32,069 nucleotides of DNA from Legionella tucsonensis (GCF_001468035.1 NZ_LNZA01000004.1:16097-48165), one strand, 5' to 3'. Shown: positions 16,248-25,245, numbered from the stretch's first letter. Program-made: numbers and translations. Notes: a model not told the origin generated them from the letters alone.

Positions 16248-19200
16248 CTAAGGACTGTTAGGTTTTTCGGCAAGAATTCCTATATGACTATCAGGTACTT
16301 TTTCTTTTTGTTTTTTAAAGAAATTATTTAACCCGCCAATAAGGGTATTACCGGCAGAAAATAGCTTATCCAGCATACTAAAATCCATTTCCATTTCAAA
16401 ACATCTTACCGTGTTAATATTATTAAAATCATTGACAATCATTTGCGAGAAACACAAAAGCATGTAATTGAGCACCGCCTCATCCTGTTCTTTCTGACCC
16501 ATGTTTTTAAACACAACATCATTCTCTAATTTTTTCCAGGTGTAAAAATTAATACTACGTCCATGATTGGGATCATAAAAATAAGCGGTTTTTATCTTTG
16601 AATCATAACGCAAATAGATTGCATGCCCCCACGATGCGTGTTCTGTGTCTTGGGTTCCATCTTTTTTAACTGAATGATGTCCAATGGATATTTTTACAAT
16701 TCCATAATTTTTTAATTTTGACTTCTGTTGCTGAGTAACAGCTCGGAACAGTATCTGATAAATGGAGTCCGAAGTAAATGCAGGCTCATCAGCAAAATGC
16801 GAATCTTTATCGAGTATTTGAATTTTCTTAAGATGAAGCCGTTTTAACACTGCTTGCGATAAACCATTGTTCGCTTCTTCTCCTGAGTGTACTTGATACA
16901 AAGCTTGATTGTAGCGATCTTGTGGAGAGATATTCACTTCCGCTTTCCATTGAGAATCGGAAAGTACTTGATTTCTACCTAAACTGCTCATTTCTCGAGT
17001 AATTAACCTATAGGTATTTGCTTGGCATGCACCAGCTCCTAAGACCTCATCACTCCCCCCAATAAATCCTTGAATGTTTTCATACTGAATGGGATCACCC
17101 CACTGCTTAAAAAATTCGATTTCTTTTTTAACATCATCTAACAGCAGGGCATGCATTTTACTCGCAGACTGCTCACTGAGGGGTGAAATAATCTCTTTTA
17201 CTTTGTCATACTGATCGGTTAATACGGCCAGATTCTCTTTGTTGTCTTTAATTTTTTGATCGATAAAGCGACTAAGAGAACGCAACAATTTATTTTTTGA
17301 TCGCTGCAAAGCGCTGTCAATGTGCTGAGGAATATTTTCATTAGAGTTACCCAATTCTTTTTTGCATTTCTCGTATTCTTGCTCCAACAAATGAGTTGCT
17401 GTTGTAATGTGTTCTTGTCTTGCTTTAGTTAATACATGAATCAAAGGAGCTAAAGAAGGCACACCACCAGCAGCAAGAATCTTTTCCTTCAAGGCTATAA
17501 GTTCAATCTGATCTTGCAACTCTTTCAAGGTAGGGATCTCGTTTTCTTCCTGGCCATTAAGCACCGCGTTTTGTATCACATGCTTGATTTTTTGCTGGAC
17601 AAGCTCTTTATTCATTTTAATTTTGCTAGAATCTAAGGCAAGCGCGGAAAAAACAGCGGCTTCATGCGGATTCTGGAGGAATTTTTCGGGGTGGGTAATT
17701 TGTTGATGCACGAATGCTTTCTTTAACACCAGAGAAAAGTCCTGAATATATTCCTTCGGCAACCGAGTGAGTGCTTTTTTAAGCTTAGGAAACATTTTAA
17801 TCACCACTTCTTCTTGAGCCGTGACTTCGCCTCGTTCAAGCTTTATACTTAATTTGGACATTTCCTCGTCGTATTCTTGCTTTGTCATTTTCCCTTGAGC
17901 ATATGCGATAATTCGAAGTTTATCAGACTCCGTCATCATTCGTGCACTATCGCGAATATCAGTTCCGATCACATCCCAATTGCCAATCATTTTTTCGGCT
18001 ATTTCTTTATTTGTACTACGCTCCAAACGATCATAAAGTTCGATAAGTGCTGCGCGATTACAGGCTGAGCGAACACTAACCACAAACTGATCCAGTGCCT
18101 GAAGATTTTTAGTGTGATCCACTGATGCAGGCTTATCAGGCATATGCTCAATAACATGCTGAATATCACGAACGATTACAGGAGCTAACTCGGCTACCTC
18201 GTCAATTCGTTCATCTTGCAGCACCTGGCTTACTATTTGTATAGGGTTTGTATTAACCAATGAAAGTGACGCGATAACATGGTCTTCGTCTGTGATTTTT
18301 TTCAACTGCTCCGCAAGTATTTGCATAAATTCTTCATTATTTGCTTGTTTAGAGCCTAATAGGGATTGGGCTCGTTCCATAGCAACATCAAATCCTGCTG
18401 GCGAACCGCTCCACTCTTCCCTTTTTTCCTCGATCATTCTATTTCGTTGTCGCCCCGCAAGAGCTATTTTTTCCATAAACTCATTTATCTCAGATATTGA
18501 GCGTAATGGCGGAGTATTGTCATCAAGACGTCTGGAGGTAGGCCAGTGCATTTTATACACTTCCTCAAAAGGTATATTAAAGTCGTATTCGGCACATTTT
18601 TTTTTCAATTCATCAAGGATAGAACAATTTATTAGAACGATTATCTCATTGATTAATCTTTGATGTATTTGTTGCCAATATTCAAAATTGTTTGAACAAA
18701 CAATAAATGGGATATTATCTGGAATTAATTCTTTTTCATTGATCATCTTTGCAATAGCAGAACTATTAAAGACATCGAGTTTATTGGGGCTACTATTGGG
18801 GTTAGAAATATTCCAAAAGTTGACCAAGTATGTCTTAAGGTTTTCTTGCATTAAAAGGTTTGCTTTCATTAAATAGAGTACATCTAAAGCGAATAATTCT
18901 TGCTTTAATTGCTCCAGATTAATAATCAGTTGCATTTTATATTCATTTAAACTTGGAAGGGTTTCTTGATTCTGATCATAAAAATGTCGCGCAGTTTTCT
19001 GGAAAAGCCAATTTCTTAGAACTGTAATGTTAAATGCCCTTAATTGCTCCTCAGTTACATCTTGAGGCCAATCACCATTTTTTTTCCAATATTCACTGGT
19101 ATTAAAATACTCACATAATTGTCTGAGAGAAATCACATCTTCTAATTCTTCTAATGCAGCGGGAACTGCACTCATCATCCATGTCATTTTATCGTCACAT

Positions 19201-19376
19201 TGAATTTTTAGCTTTTTCATATACTCTGAGAAACGATTGCATTCAACGACATAATTGTCTTCTTCCGAGGCAACTGTAGGATATGTCTCTTGAGGTGCAA
19301 GTGGACTCAAACTTAAATCAGCGTGAGTTGGAAAGTCATAATAAAAAACATATTGTCCACCAAAAATAGAGCGCAT
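16248..19376 (-). CDS. Large putative Dot/Icm effector with C-terminal YopT-like cysteine protease signature
   Basis: This 1042-residue cytoplasmic-type protein has no signal peptide or clear membrane helix. Residues 1 to about 750 are almost entirely helical and charged, with several coiled-coil stretches. Residues about 770-970 carry an apparent papain-like triad: Cys784 in GAGACQANTYR, His918 in ASWGHAIYLRY and Asp935 in YFYDPNHG. The order and the 17-residue His-Asp spacing, with the Asp in a DPN(x)G turn, closely follow the C58 family (YopT/AvrPphB), whose members cleave host proteins near lipidated cysteines. The tail (FFKKQKEKVPDSH) is polar and could carry a type IV signal. On the minus strand TATAAT (complement of 19409-19414) lies 33 nt before the start. 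The ribosome site is weak. Assignment as an effector is inferred from size, architecture and setting. Confidence 0.8.
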   Translation of the reverse strand: MRSIFGGQYVFYYDFPTHADLSLSPLAPQETYPTVASEEDNYVVECNRFSEYMKKLKIQCDDKMTWMMSAVPAALEELEDVISLRQLCEYFNTSEYWKKNGDWPQDVTEEQLRAFNITVLRNWLFQKTARHFYDQNQETLPSLNEYKMQLIINLEQLKQELFALDVLYLMKANLLMQENLKTYLVNFWNISNPNSSPNKLDVFNSSAIAKMINEKELIPDNIPFIVCSNNFEYWQQIHQRLINEIIVLINCSILDELKKKCAEYDFNIPFEEVYKMHWPTSRRLDDNTPPLRSISEINEFMEKIALAGRQRNRMIEEKREEWSGSPAGFDVAMERAQSLLGSKQANNEEFMQILAEQLKKITDEDHVIASLSLVNTNPIQIVSQVLQDERIDEVAELAPVIVRDIQHVIEHMPDKPASVDHTKNLQALDQFVVSVRSACNRAALIELYDRLERSTNKEIAEKMIGNWDVIGTDIRDSARMMTESDKLRIIAYAQGKMTKQEYDEEMSKLSIKLERGEVTAQEEVVIKMFPKLKKALTRLPKEYIQDFSLVLKKAFVHQQITHPEKFLQNPHEAAVFSALALDSSKIKMNKELVQQKIKHVIQNAVLNGQEENEIPTLKELQDQIELIALKEKILAAGGVPSLAPLIHVLTKARQEHITTATHLLEQEYEKCKKELGNSNENIPQHIDSALQRSKNKLLRSLSRFIDQKIKDNKENLAVLTDQYDKVKEIISPLSEQSASKMHALLLDDVKKEIEFFKQWGDPIQYENIQGFIGGSDEVLGAGACQANTYRLITREMSSLGRNQVLSDSQWKAEVNISPQDRYNQALYQVHSGEEANNGLSQAVLKRLHLKKIQILDKDSHFADEPAFTSDSIYQILFRAVTQQQKSKLKNYGIVKISIGHHSVKKDGTQDTEHASWGHAIYLRYDSKIKTAYFYDPNHGRSINFYTWKKLENDVVFKNMGQKEQDEAVLNYMLLCFSQMIVNDFNNINTVRCFEMEMDFSMLDKLFSAGNTLIGGLNNFFKKQKEKVPDSHIGILAEKPNSP

Positions 19377-19558
19377 AACAATCTCAACAAAATATAAACA
19401 CTTTGCGCATTATATACCAAATACCAACCTTTTTATTACGCCCATGAGAAATGTTCATGCTGCAGCTCTGTACCTTGAGAAAAAAACAACAAATAATCGG
19501 CTCATTTCCTAAAGCAAATTAGGCTTGTTAACAAAAACAATTTTCGTTCCATTCACGC

Positions 19559-19906
19559 TTAGGAGTTTGTTATGAGTTCTTTATATTGATCTTCATTAAA
19601 ACCCATTGCGATCGTTTTGCTATTCTTTACCAAAATAGGTCTCTTGATAAGCGAGGTATTTGCGATAATAAAATCTATTTTTTCTGATAGACTCAATGCT
19701 TCATAATGATCTTTATATTTTCGATACGTCATTCCCTTTTTGTTGATAGGAAGCTCACCTAAATAATCACTCCATGCTTTTATTTGTTCTTTTGTTGGCG
19801 GGGATTTTTTAAAATCGATAAATTCATACTCAATTTTATTTTTCTCTAAGAAGGCACGCGCTTTTTTCACAGTATCACAATTGGGGATTGCAAACATTGA
19901 AATCAT
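19559..19906 (-). CDS. ArsC/Spx-family thioredoxin-fold protein (YffB type)
   Basis: The product is about 115 residues, starting at ATG 19906 (GGA about 8 nt upstream); an upstream in-frame ATG at 19942 and a later one at 19897 are alternatives. It has the arsenate-reductase-like fold. The motif PNCDTVKKARAFL holds one active Cys (Cys10) without a CxxC partner. It is followed by FIDFKKSPPTKEQIKAW, the LPINKKGMTYRK segment where ArsC has its arginine region, SLSEKIDFIIANTSLIKRPIL (the RP turn conserved in the family) and a C-terminal GFNEDQYKEL helix. The sequence is nearest in feel to YffB, whose members are glutathione-linked thiol reductases of uncertain substrate. True arsenate reduction is unlikely without ars neighbours. 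Confidence 0.87.
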   Translation of the reverse strand: MISMFAIPNCDTVKKARAFLEKNKIEYEFIDFKKSPPTKEQIKAWSDYLGELPINKKGMTYRKYKDHYEALSLSEKIDFIIANTSLIKRPILVKNSKTIAMGFNEDQYKELITNS

Positions 19907-20072
19907 TTTTATTCCAAAGGATTCGGTTACTACACACATCATTATATCTTATAATGTTGCGCTAATTTCTTCTAGAAAATATTAAGTTACGCTGTAATGA
20001 TTGTTGGCACGAATCAACGGTCCCTTGATTCACTCCTTTTTCTAGATTTGTAGCCTAAAAGATTACTACCCC

Positions 20073-21635
20073 TTAATGAGGGTCAAAAGGATTAGGAACA
20101 ACAGGTTTCTCTTCAGGATTCGATGTATCACTTGCTACCCTTTTACTTAGATACTCTTCAGACTTAAAAAAAACAAAATTATCAGCACTTGTTTTTGCTG
20201 GTGGATTTTGCTCATATTGATACAATAAATCTCTTATTTCAGTATGACCCAGCACGGTTGCCAGCTCGTACAGTGTTACAGAAACTGTCGAGGAATTATT
20301 GAGTTGACCCGAACCCATTTTTTTCTGAACCAATTCATCCATGACGCGTTCATCTATCTGCGCATCACGAGCAAATTTATACAAAGAATTGACTTGAGCA
20401 TTCAATGACATGGTTATTTTGGTTGGGCATGCAAGCAATTCTTTTAGTACATCGATATGATTCCAGCAAACAGCAGTTAAAATCGGGGTATTTCCTTCTT
20501 CATCCTCTACCAGATCAGGATTAACGCCTTCTTTTATAAGATTTTTAACCATGGTAGGATCATCATCTAACGCAGCAAGGAGCAGTAGAAGTGAACCTGC
20601 CCTTTTAGCTTTTTTTGCATCAACTCTATGGATTTCTTGAAATTCAGGTTGCTTTTCCCATGCGGTCATGCGTTTTTTAAAGTCTTCTTCATTCGCTTTA
20701 TTACAATAAACATTGGTTGCAAAGACGCACTGACTTCCTGTCGAAAATGCGCTAAAAACTCTCTGGGATATTTCTTGTACATTGTTTCCAGGGATACGTT
20801 CGGGTTCCCGGCCACTATTAATGAATTGCCATTGATTCTCTGCCGAATCATATCCAACTGTAATGGCATGATCACCACTGCCAAGAATAAAAGCAATAGG
20901 TTTTTTGATCCCCTGCAATTCGTTTTTAAGCGTAAAGAAATATTTAAATAACTCATCAGAATCATAGGCTCCGATGAAGGTATTTATTCTGCTGATTCCT
21001 CCACTTTGTTCCAGTTTTTTGGAAAGAACAACGGGTGCGCTGAGTAGCGTATCTTGTTTTAATCGAGTTGCTTTTTCAAATAAAGAACGGTGCAAACCAG
21101 GTCGTTGATAGAGTTCTACCCCTTCAAAAAATGCCATATAATCATTTTCTGGATTGGTAAGCTCCGCTTTAAGTTTTTCTAATTCATTTCTACAATTCGT
21201 TAATTGTTGTTCTATATAAGTAGCATATAAAAAATCATTTTCTTTTTTGTTGAGCTCTTTTTTTAAGTGAACGAAATCAATCTTTACTACATCTAACAAA
21301 TGAGCCGACCATTTTTTTCTCATCTCACGAAGTTTATCTTCAAGATTTAGGCTAGTTATCAAAGTTTTTTTTATATCCTCTTGTAATTGCTGGGTAGGAT
21401 TTACCGCTTCTTTTTCCAGTATATCAATAGCCTGGTGTATACCCATATATTCACCGTAAATCTCGATAAGCTTGAGAAAGCGGGCTTCAAATAGATTGAA
21501 TTCTTCAGAGAGAATGGCTTGCATACTCATATTGGCAACGCCAAAACACATTCCTCCAGAATCAGGGTGATATCCTGTTTCTGTCATTAACTCAATTAGC
21601 CAATCTTTATTCTCTTCGTCTCTCTCTTGTGGCAT
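20073..21635 (-). CDS. Putative effector: papain-like cysteine domain followed by ankyrin repeats
   Basis: The 520-residue protein starts at ATG 21635 behind GGAGG, 6 nt away. The N-terminal region has Cys30 in DSGGMCFGVANMSMQA, then a coiled-coil insert (about 80-170), and then His256 in GSGDHAITVGYD and Asn273 in WQFINSG. Cys-His-Asn in this order, with the Cys in a helix start and His and Asn on adjacent strands 17 residues apart, is the papain-like layout. The same His-to-third-residue spacing occurs in the neighbouring 1042-residue protein. Residues about 345-405 form two ankyrin repeats (LLLLAALDDDPTMVKNLIKE, NTPILTAVCWNHIDVLKELL), and a weaker one lies near 450. The Legionella effector AnkH also joins a cysteine-protease-like fold to ankyrins and may be a relative. 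The tail is Pro-rich and acidic. Confidence 0.8.
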   Translation of the reverse strand: MPQERDEENKDWLIELMTETGYHPDSGGMCFGVANMSMQAILSEEFNLFEARFLKLIEIYGEYMGIHQAIDILEKEAVNPTQQLQEDIKKTLITSLNLEDKLREMRKKWSAHLLDVVKIDFVHLKKELNKKENDFLYATYIEQQLTNCRNELEKLKAELTNPENDYMAFFEGVELYQRPGLHRSLFEKATRLKQDTLLSAPVVLSKKLEQSGGISRINTFIGAYDSDELFKYFFTLKNELQGIKKPIAFILGSGDHAITVGYDSAENQWQFINSGREPERIPGNNVQEISQRVFSAFSTGSQCVFATNVYCNKANEEDFKKRMTAWEKQPEFQEIHRVDAKKAKRAGSLLLLLAALDDDPTMVKNLIKEGVNPDLVEDEEGNTPILTAVCWNHIDVLKELLACPTKITMSLNAQVNSLYKFARDAQIDERVMDELVQKKMGSGQLNNSSTVSVTLYELATVLGHTEIRDLLYQYEQNPPAKTSADNFVFFKSEEYLSKRVASDTSNPEEKPVVPNPFDPH

Positions 21636-21700
21636 CTCTACCTCCGTTATTTACTCGAGGCACATCTGCCTACCTTTTTATTATAGCTGAATAAAAAAGC

Positions 21701-22213
21701 CTATTGTTTATCTTTTTTGAGTATCGCCATTAAAATAGACTCCCCATCTGGCGTGTCTATGATGCCCATTTCATGAAATCCCGCTTTTTCATAGCAGCGT
21801 TTTGCACGTAAATTATTGGGATCAGCTTCAATAATGATTTTCTTGATGAGAGGGTTTTGAAATAAAAATTGAATAAATTCTTTCATCATTAAAGTGCCGA
21901 AGCCTTTATTGATATAATTTTCCTCCCCAATAAATTGATCTAAACCTACTGTATTTGCATCCTCATTAGGCCACCAACCCTCACCTACTTTACTCGCCCA
22001 ATAATATTGAATAAATGCGATCGGCTTGTTATTCATATAAGCAATATAAGGACAAATTACATCATCATCGATACGCATTCGATATTTCTTTTTAATTTGT
22101 TCTGGCGCAAGGTGATCATTCCACCATTCTAAGACATGTGGTTTTTCAAACCATCTGCATAATAGATCAAGATCGGAGATGGCGAGTGATTTAAATATAA
22201 TTTGTCCAATCAT
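21701..22213 (-). CDS. GNAT acetyltransferase, AAC(6')-like
   Basis: This 170-residue protein resembles aminoglycoside 6'-N-acetyltransferases, and the family also includes enzymes acting on other amines. The start is ATG 22213 with AAGAG about 6 nt upstream; the longer frame begins with a TTG that has no support. Typical motifs are LCRWFEKPHVLEWWND, CPYIAYMNNKPIAFIQYY, the GLDQFIGEENYINKGFGTLM segment holding the acetyl-CoA loop, and IIIEADPNNLRAKRCYEKAGF. This combination is characteristic of AAC(6')-type proteins, but chromosomal members often do not confer resistance, so the substrate is unproven. It stands alone between the ankyrin effector candidate and a small gene. Confidence 0.87.
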   Translation of the reverse strand: MIGQIIFKSLAISDLDLLCRWFEKPHVLEWWNDHLAPEQIKKKYRMRIDDDVICPYIAYMNNKPIAFIQYYWASKVGEGWWPNEDANTVGLDQFIGEENYINKGFGTLMMKEFIQFLFQNPLIKKIIIEADPNNLRAKRCYEKAGFHEMGIIDTPDGESILMAILKKDKQ

Positions 22214-22316
22214 TTTTTCTCTTACCAATCGTAGCTGGTGACTCGCAACACCACGATACTTTTTATCATAACTATTAATGTTCCTTATTATTTTTCAAGC
22301 TTTTTCTAATCTATTT

Positions 22317-22553
22317 TCAGGGGTACCTGGGGTTGTTACCTTTTTTTACTTCCATCGCAACATTATCATAAGTAGGCATAAAATGCCGAGCTGAGTAAAT
22401 ATCTATAATTTTATTCGCCTGGCTAGGATTTAGGTTTTGATTTTTTGATTGAAAAAAATGTGCCGCGTAACCACCTCTACGCAAGATCCTCAGCTTTTCC
22501 GCGTTTTTACTTTTCTGAGCACTATACAATAATTCACCCAAGGGTGTCGGCAT
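22317..22553 (-). CDS. Small hypothetical protein
   Basis: This 78-residue basic protein is not recognised. It starts at ATG 22553 with GTGGA about 7 nt upstream. It contains a helical Leu/Lys/Arg-rich N-terminal half (LGELLYSAQKSKNAEKLRIL) and a polar C-terminal half ending in Pro-Arg-Tyr-Pro. No membrane segment, cysteine or metal motif is present. It is divergent from the FAD protein operon at 22678. It may be a genuine small gene or the remnant of a longer one; the composition looks coding, but support is modest. Confidence 0.5.
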   Translation of the reverse strand: MPTPLGELLYSAQKSKNAEKLRILRRGGYAAHFFQSKNQNLNPSQANKIIDIYSARHFMPTYDNVAMEVKKGNNPRYP

Positions 22554-22677
22554 AAATTAATCCACTATGAGTATTTTTTGACTTCACGGCCTATAATAAA
22601 ACATATAGCCATTATGTTTATATTTGATACCAATGATAGCACTTACCCATGCTTTTGCTTCACTTTAGGGGAGTTAT

Positions 22678-24474
22678 ATGCCTGATGAAAATTATCATAC
22701 AGTAATCATTGGTTCCGGCCCAAACGGATTGATTTCAGCACTGGTTGCAGCAAAATACTCCGGACCTGATGAAAAAATTGCCATTGTTGGCGATCGATTT
22801 GAAGAGCGCGGGGTACGTCAGCAAGTTTTATGGCTTAATGAGGATATTGGTCAATTTGTTAAAGAATTAGTAACAGAGAAGCACTTTGAAAACTTCGTCT
22901 CCCAAGGAAAAATTCGTGACGGCCATCCGGGTTTCTATGTGAAAACAGGCGACTTGGAAAATCTTCTTCATCAAGCAGCAATAGATGAGGAGGTTAGTAG
23001 TAAAAAAATTGAATGGGTAGAAGCAAAAAAAACGCCCAGAAATGAGAGCTCCATGACATTAGGTCCTGAATCAATTACCATTACCACGCCTAATAAAGAA
23101 GAGAGAACACTAGGCTTTCAAAATATTATCGATACGACCGGTGTTAAACGTGATTTGATCAAAGAAATAAACAAAATGCCCCCCAATAACCCCATTAAAT
23201 TTGAAAAACTGGATACTCCCCTTCCTCATACAAAACATCTGGTCGTTACTTTTAACATTCCCAAGAACAGTAATGCTGAGGAATTTTCAAAATTATTAAA
23301 TCAAAATGAAGGCCATCCTGAATCATTAGAGAAGTTAAAAAGTGAGTATGGGTGGCCTTACCCGACACGCCCCTTTTCCAAAGTACGCGTGGTTGATAAT
23401 GTAGCCTATATTGGCGTGGAAATACCGGAAACACTTAATGACAAAGAAGCTCAGTGGAAGTACGCTAAAACGTTATTAAAGGATCATTTGCCAGACGAAG
23501 CCATTAAAGATATAACACCGATTACAAGTAATGGTACATCCTATGGAGATAAACAAGAGCAATTGTCGATTTCATCCTTTGATATAGAGTTAGGAAAAAT
23601 ATCAAAAACATACGTTCAACTACCGACCGGACGAACTGCTTTTTTTCAGGGTGACTCGTCAATTAATCCACTTTATACAACAGACTCAGGGTTACAAACA
23701 GGTATCTTGCAAGCCTTAGCACTTGCGAAGCATTTTCAAACTATTTCTCAAATACCGAAAGATGCATCCGTTGATGAAAAATCGAAAATTAAAAACTCGT
23801 CTTTGGCAATTTTTGAACGTACCAATAGTAAAATACTCGATAATATTGTTCGCTTGCAGAAAGACTGGATAGCAACGCGAAAAGATAATTTAAATTCTGC
23901 TGAAAAAAACCATAAGCTTCTTGAAGAAATTAAAAACATCATTGCTAAAATTGATAAATTTGCCATGACGGCTAACTCCCAGAAGGCCCAACAGATATCG
24001 GAACGATTAAAATCTGCTCTTCCTAAGGACATTAAAGATTATTCCAATCTCGATCTAACAAAAATAATTCAAGTTGTTAAAAATGAAGTTGCTCGCCTTG
24101 ATCCTCACAACTCCCATGGAAAACACCGTGAAAAAGCGTTTCCCAAAGAGAATCCTCGCGATTTCATTGGCAAGCACCGCGAAAAAGTGCCTCCCAAAGA
24201 GCATCCTCGCGATTTCATTGGTAAGCACCGCGAAAAAGTGCCTCCCAAAGAGCATCCTCGCGATTTCCTTGGTAAGCACCGTGAAAAAGCGTTTCTCCAA
24301 GAGCATCTTACAAACTTATTACATACTGCTGGTGTAAGCAGAGATTCTACAGTTACCCGTATTGAAAACCAAAAGAATCTTAAGGAAAGATTGCAAACCG
24401 CGATTAAATCCTTAAGTACCGAGGCAAAAAAGCTGCGAGAAAACCTCGCTACACCCTCTTCACCCAAACTATAG
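22678..24474 (+). CDS. FAD-dependent monooxygenase-like protein with C-terminal 17-residue tandem repeats
   Basis: The 598-residue protein starts at ATG 22678 with GGGGAG about 6 nt upstream. The N-terminal Rossmann motif is VIIGSGPNGLISALVAAKY (Gly12, 14, 17). Residues Gly325-Asp326 lie in FFQGDSSINPLYTTDSGLQT followed by GILQALALAKHF, equivalent to the second FAD motif (GDAAH...P..G.G.N....D...LA) of aromatic hydroxylases. The region from about 370 to the end is helical and charged. It contains four tandem copies of GKHREKxxPKExPRDF(I/L) at residues 481-548, the last diverged. Most monooxygenases lack such a tail, so a host-directed effector with a fused enzyme head is plausible. An ankyrin-like gene follows after 9 nt. 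Confidence 0.78.
   Translation: MPDENYHTVIIGSGPNGLISALVAAKYSGPDEKIAIVGDRFEERGVRQQVLWLNEDIGQFVKELVTEKHFENFVSQGKIRDGHPGFYVKTGDLENLLHQAAIDEEVSSKKIEWVEAKKTPRNESSMTLGPESITITTPNKEERTLGFQNIIDTTGVKRDLIKEINKMPPNNPIKFEKLDTPLPHTKHLVVTFNIPKNSNAEEFSKLLNQNEGHPESLEKLKSEYGWPYPTRPFSKVRVVDNVAYIGVEIPETLNDKEAQWKYAKTLLKDHLPDEAIKDITPITSNGTSYGDKQEQLSISSFDIELGKISKTYVQLPTGRTAFFQGDSSINPLYTTDSGLQTGILQALALAKHFQTISQIPKDASVDEKSKIKNSSLAIFERTNSKILDNIVRLQKDWIATRKDNLNSAEKNHKLLEEIKNIIAKIDKFAMTANSQKAQQISERLKSALPKDIKDYSNLDLTKIIQVVKNEVARLDPHNSHGKHREKAFPKENPRDFIGKHREKVPPKEHPRDFIGKHREKVPPKEHPRDFLGKHREKAFLQEHLTNLLHTAGVSRDSTVTRIENQKNLKERLQTAIKSLSTEAKKLRENLATPSSPKL
24118..24321 (+). repeat. Four in-frame 51-bp tandem repeats
   Basis: Units begin at 24118, 24169, 24220 and 24271, each 51 bp and coding for a 17-residue motif GKHREK(V/A)(P/F)PKE(H/N)PRDF. 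Units 2 and 3 are almost identical at the DNA level; unit 1 differs at several positions and unit 4 is diverged in its second half. Such near-identical repeats are expected to vary in copy number between strains. Confidence 0.92.
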
Positions 24475-24483
24475 GAACAAATT

Positions 24484-25245
24484 ATGGATAAGCGCAAACC
24501 TTTTTATGCATTAGATGAAAATAGAATCAACCAGTTAAAAAAACGCGTGGAAAATTCTGGTTTCAGCAAGGAATTTTGGTCTAAAGTTTTGCTCGAGGAC
24601 TATAATATAAACACAAATACTCGAAGCATAAATAATGATTACGCACAGATTTATGAAAACCTTTATGCGCTTGAAAAAATTAAAGAGTCCCCTTTACTTT
24701 CAGTTCCCACCCAATTGTTTATTCAAAATAATAAAGATTATGAACTATTTCTTAGCCTGATCGATAATAACGTGGATGAATTTCGCGCGCTTTTAGAAAA
24801 AAATCACTATAATAATGATGAACTGAAGGCGTTTCAGGAGCTGGCAGCATTCTTCGGATCTTTGGAAATTTTAGCCTGTATACCCAATTTACCTTTTGAT
24901 AATAACACGTTGAATATGGCCATTTTGTCTGGCAAATACACCAGCATGCGATTACGGTATTTTACCAAATATTGCATGCCTGCTTATGATTCCATTAATT
25001 TTGCTATTCACTCACTCAATCTTGGATTATTACAAGAGTTAATTGAAGTCTATAATTTAAAACCATCATCCGATAATCTAGTGGTTGCTGCAGCCACAGG
25101 AGATCGGGATATATTTCAATTTTTACTTTCTAAGGGCATAAAACCAAAGGGAAAATTAGTATTAGAAACTGCATTAAAACATAATCAAGAAATTGCCGAG
25201 CTGATTATTCATCATTTTAACACTGACAATCAGAATACCATCTAA
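24484..25245 (+). CDS. Ankyrin-like repeat protein, second gene of the FAD protein operon
   Basis: The 253-residue protein starts at ATG 24484, 7 nt after AGGA and 9 nt after the previous stop, so both are probably co-transcribed. The first 80 residues are charged and helical. From about residue 85, helix pairs of ankyrin type follow: DYELFLSLIDNNVDEFRALL, QELAAFFGSLEILACIP, LNMAILSGKYTSMRLRYFTK, NFAIHSLNLGLLQELIE, LVVAAATGDRDIFQFLLSKG and LETALKHNQEIAELIIHHF. The GD/Gx...LL pattern is clear in the fifth, while the tight TPLH turns are lost. It has no enzymatic motif. It could be a partner or adaptor of the FAD protein or an effector itself. Confidence 0.78.
   Translation: MDKRKPFYALDENRINQLKKRVENSGFSKEFWSKVLLEDYNINTNTRSINNDYAQIYENLYALEKIKESPLLSVPTQLFIQNNKDYELFLSLIDNNVDEFRALLEKNHYNNDELKAFQELAAFFGSLEILACIPNLPFDNNTLNMAILSGKYTSMRLRYFTKYCMPAYDSINFAIHSLNLGLLQELIEVYNLKPSSDNLVVAAATGDRDIFQFLLSKGIKPKGKLVLETALKHNQEIAELIIHHFNTDNQNTI

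Noticed and set aside
18292-18663. Rightward open frame of 123 codons
   Set aside because: It is a shadow of the large leftward effector candidate, whose frame is continuous and coiled-coil-like here.
20006-20063. Possible third, shortened copy of the 11767/16106 repeat
   Set aside because: Only a loose match (AATCAACGGTCCCTTGATTC versus CAACCGTCTCTTGATCAC) and no paired termini or middle part. Similarity of this length may be chance.
24105-24497. Leftward 130-codon frame with repeated SRGCSLGGTFSRCLPMK-like units
   Set aside because: The repetition is the antisense reading of the in-frame 51-bp repeats of the FAD protein, so it is not an independent gene.
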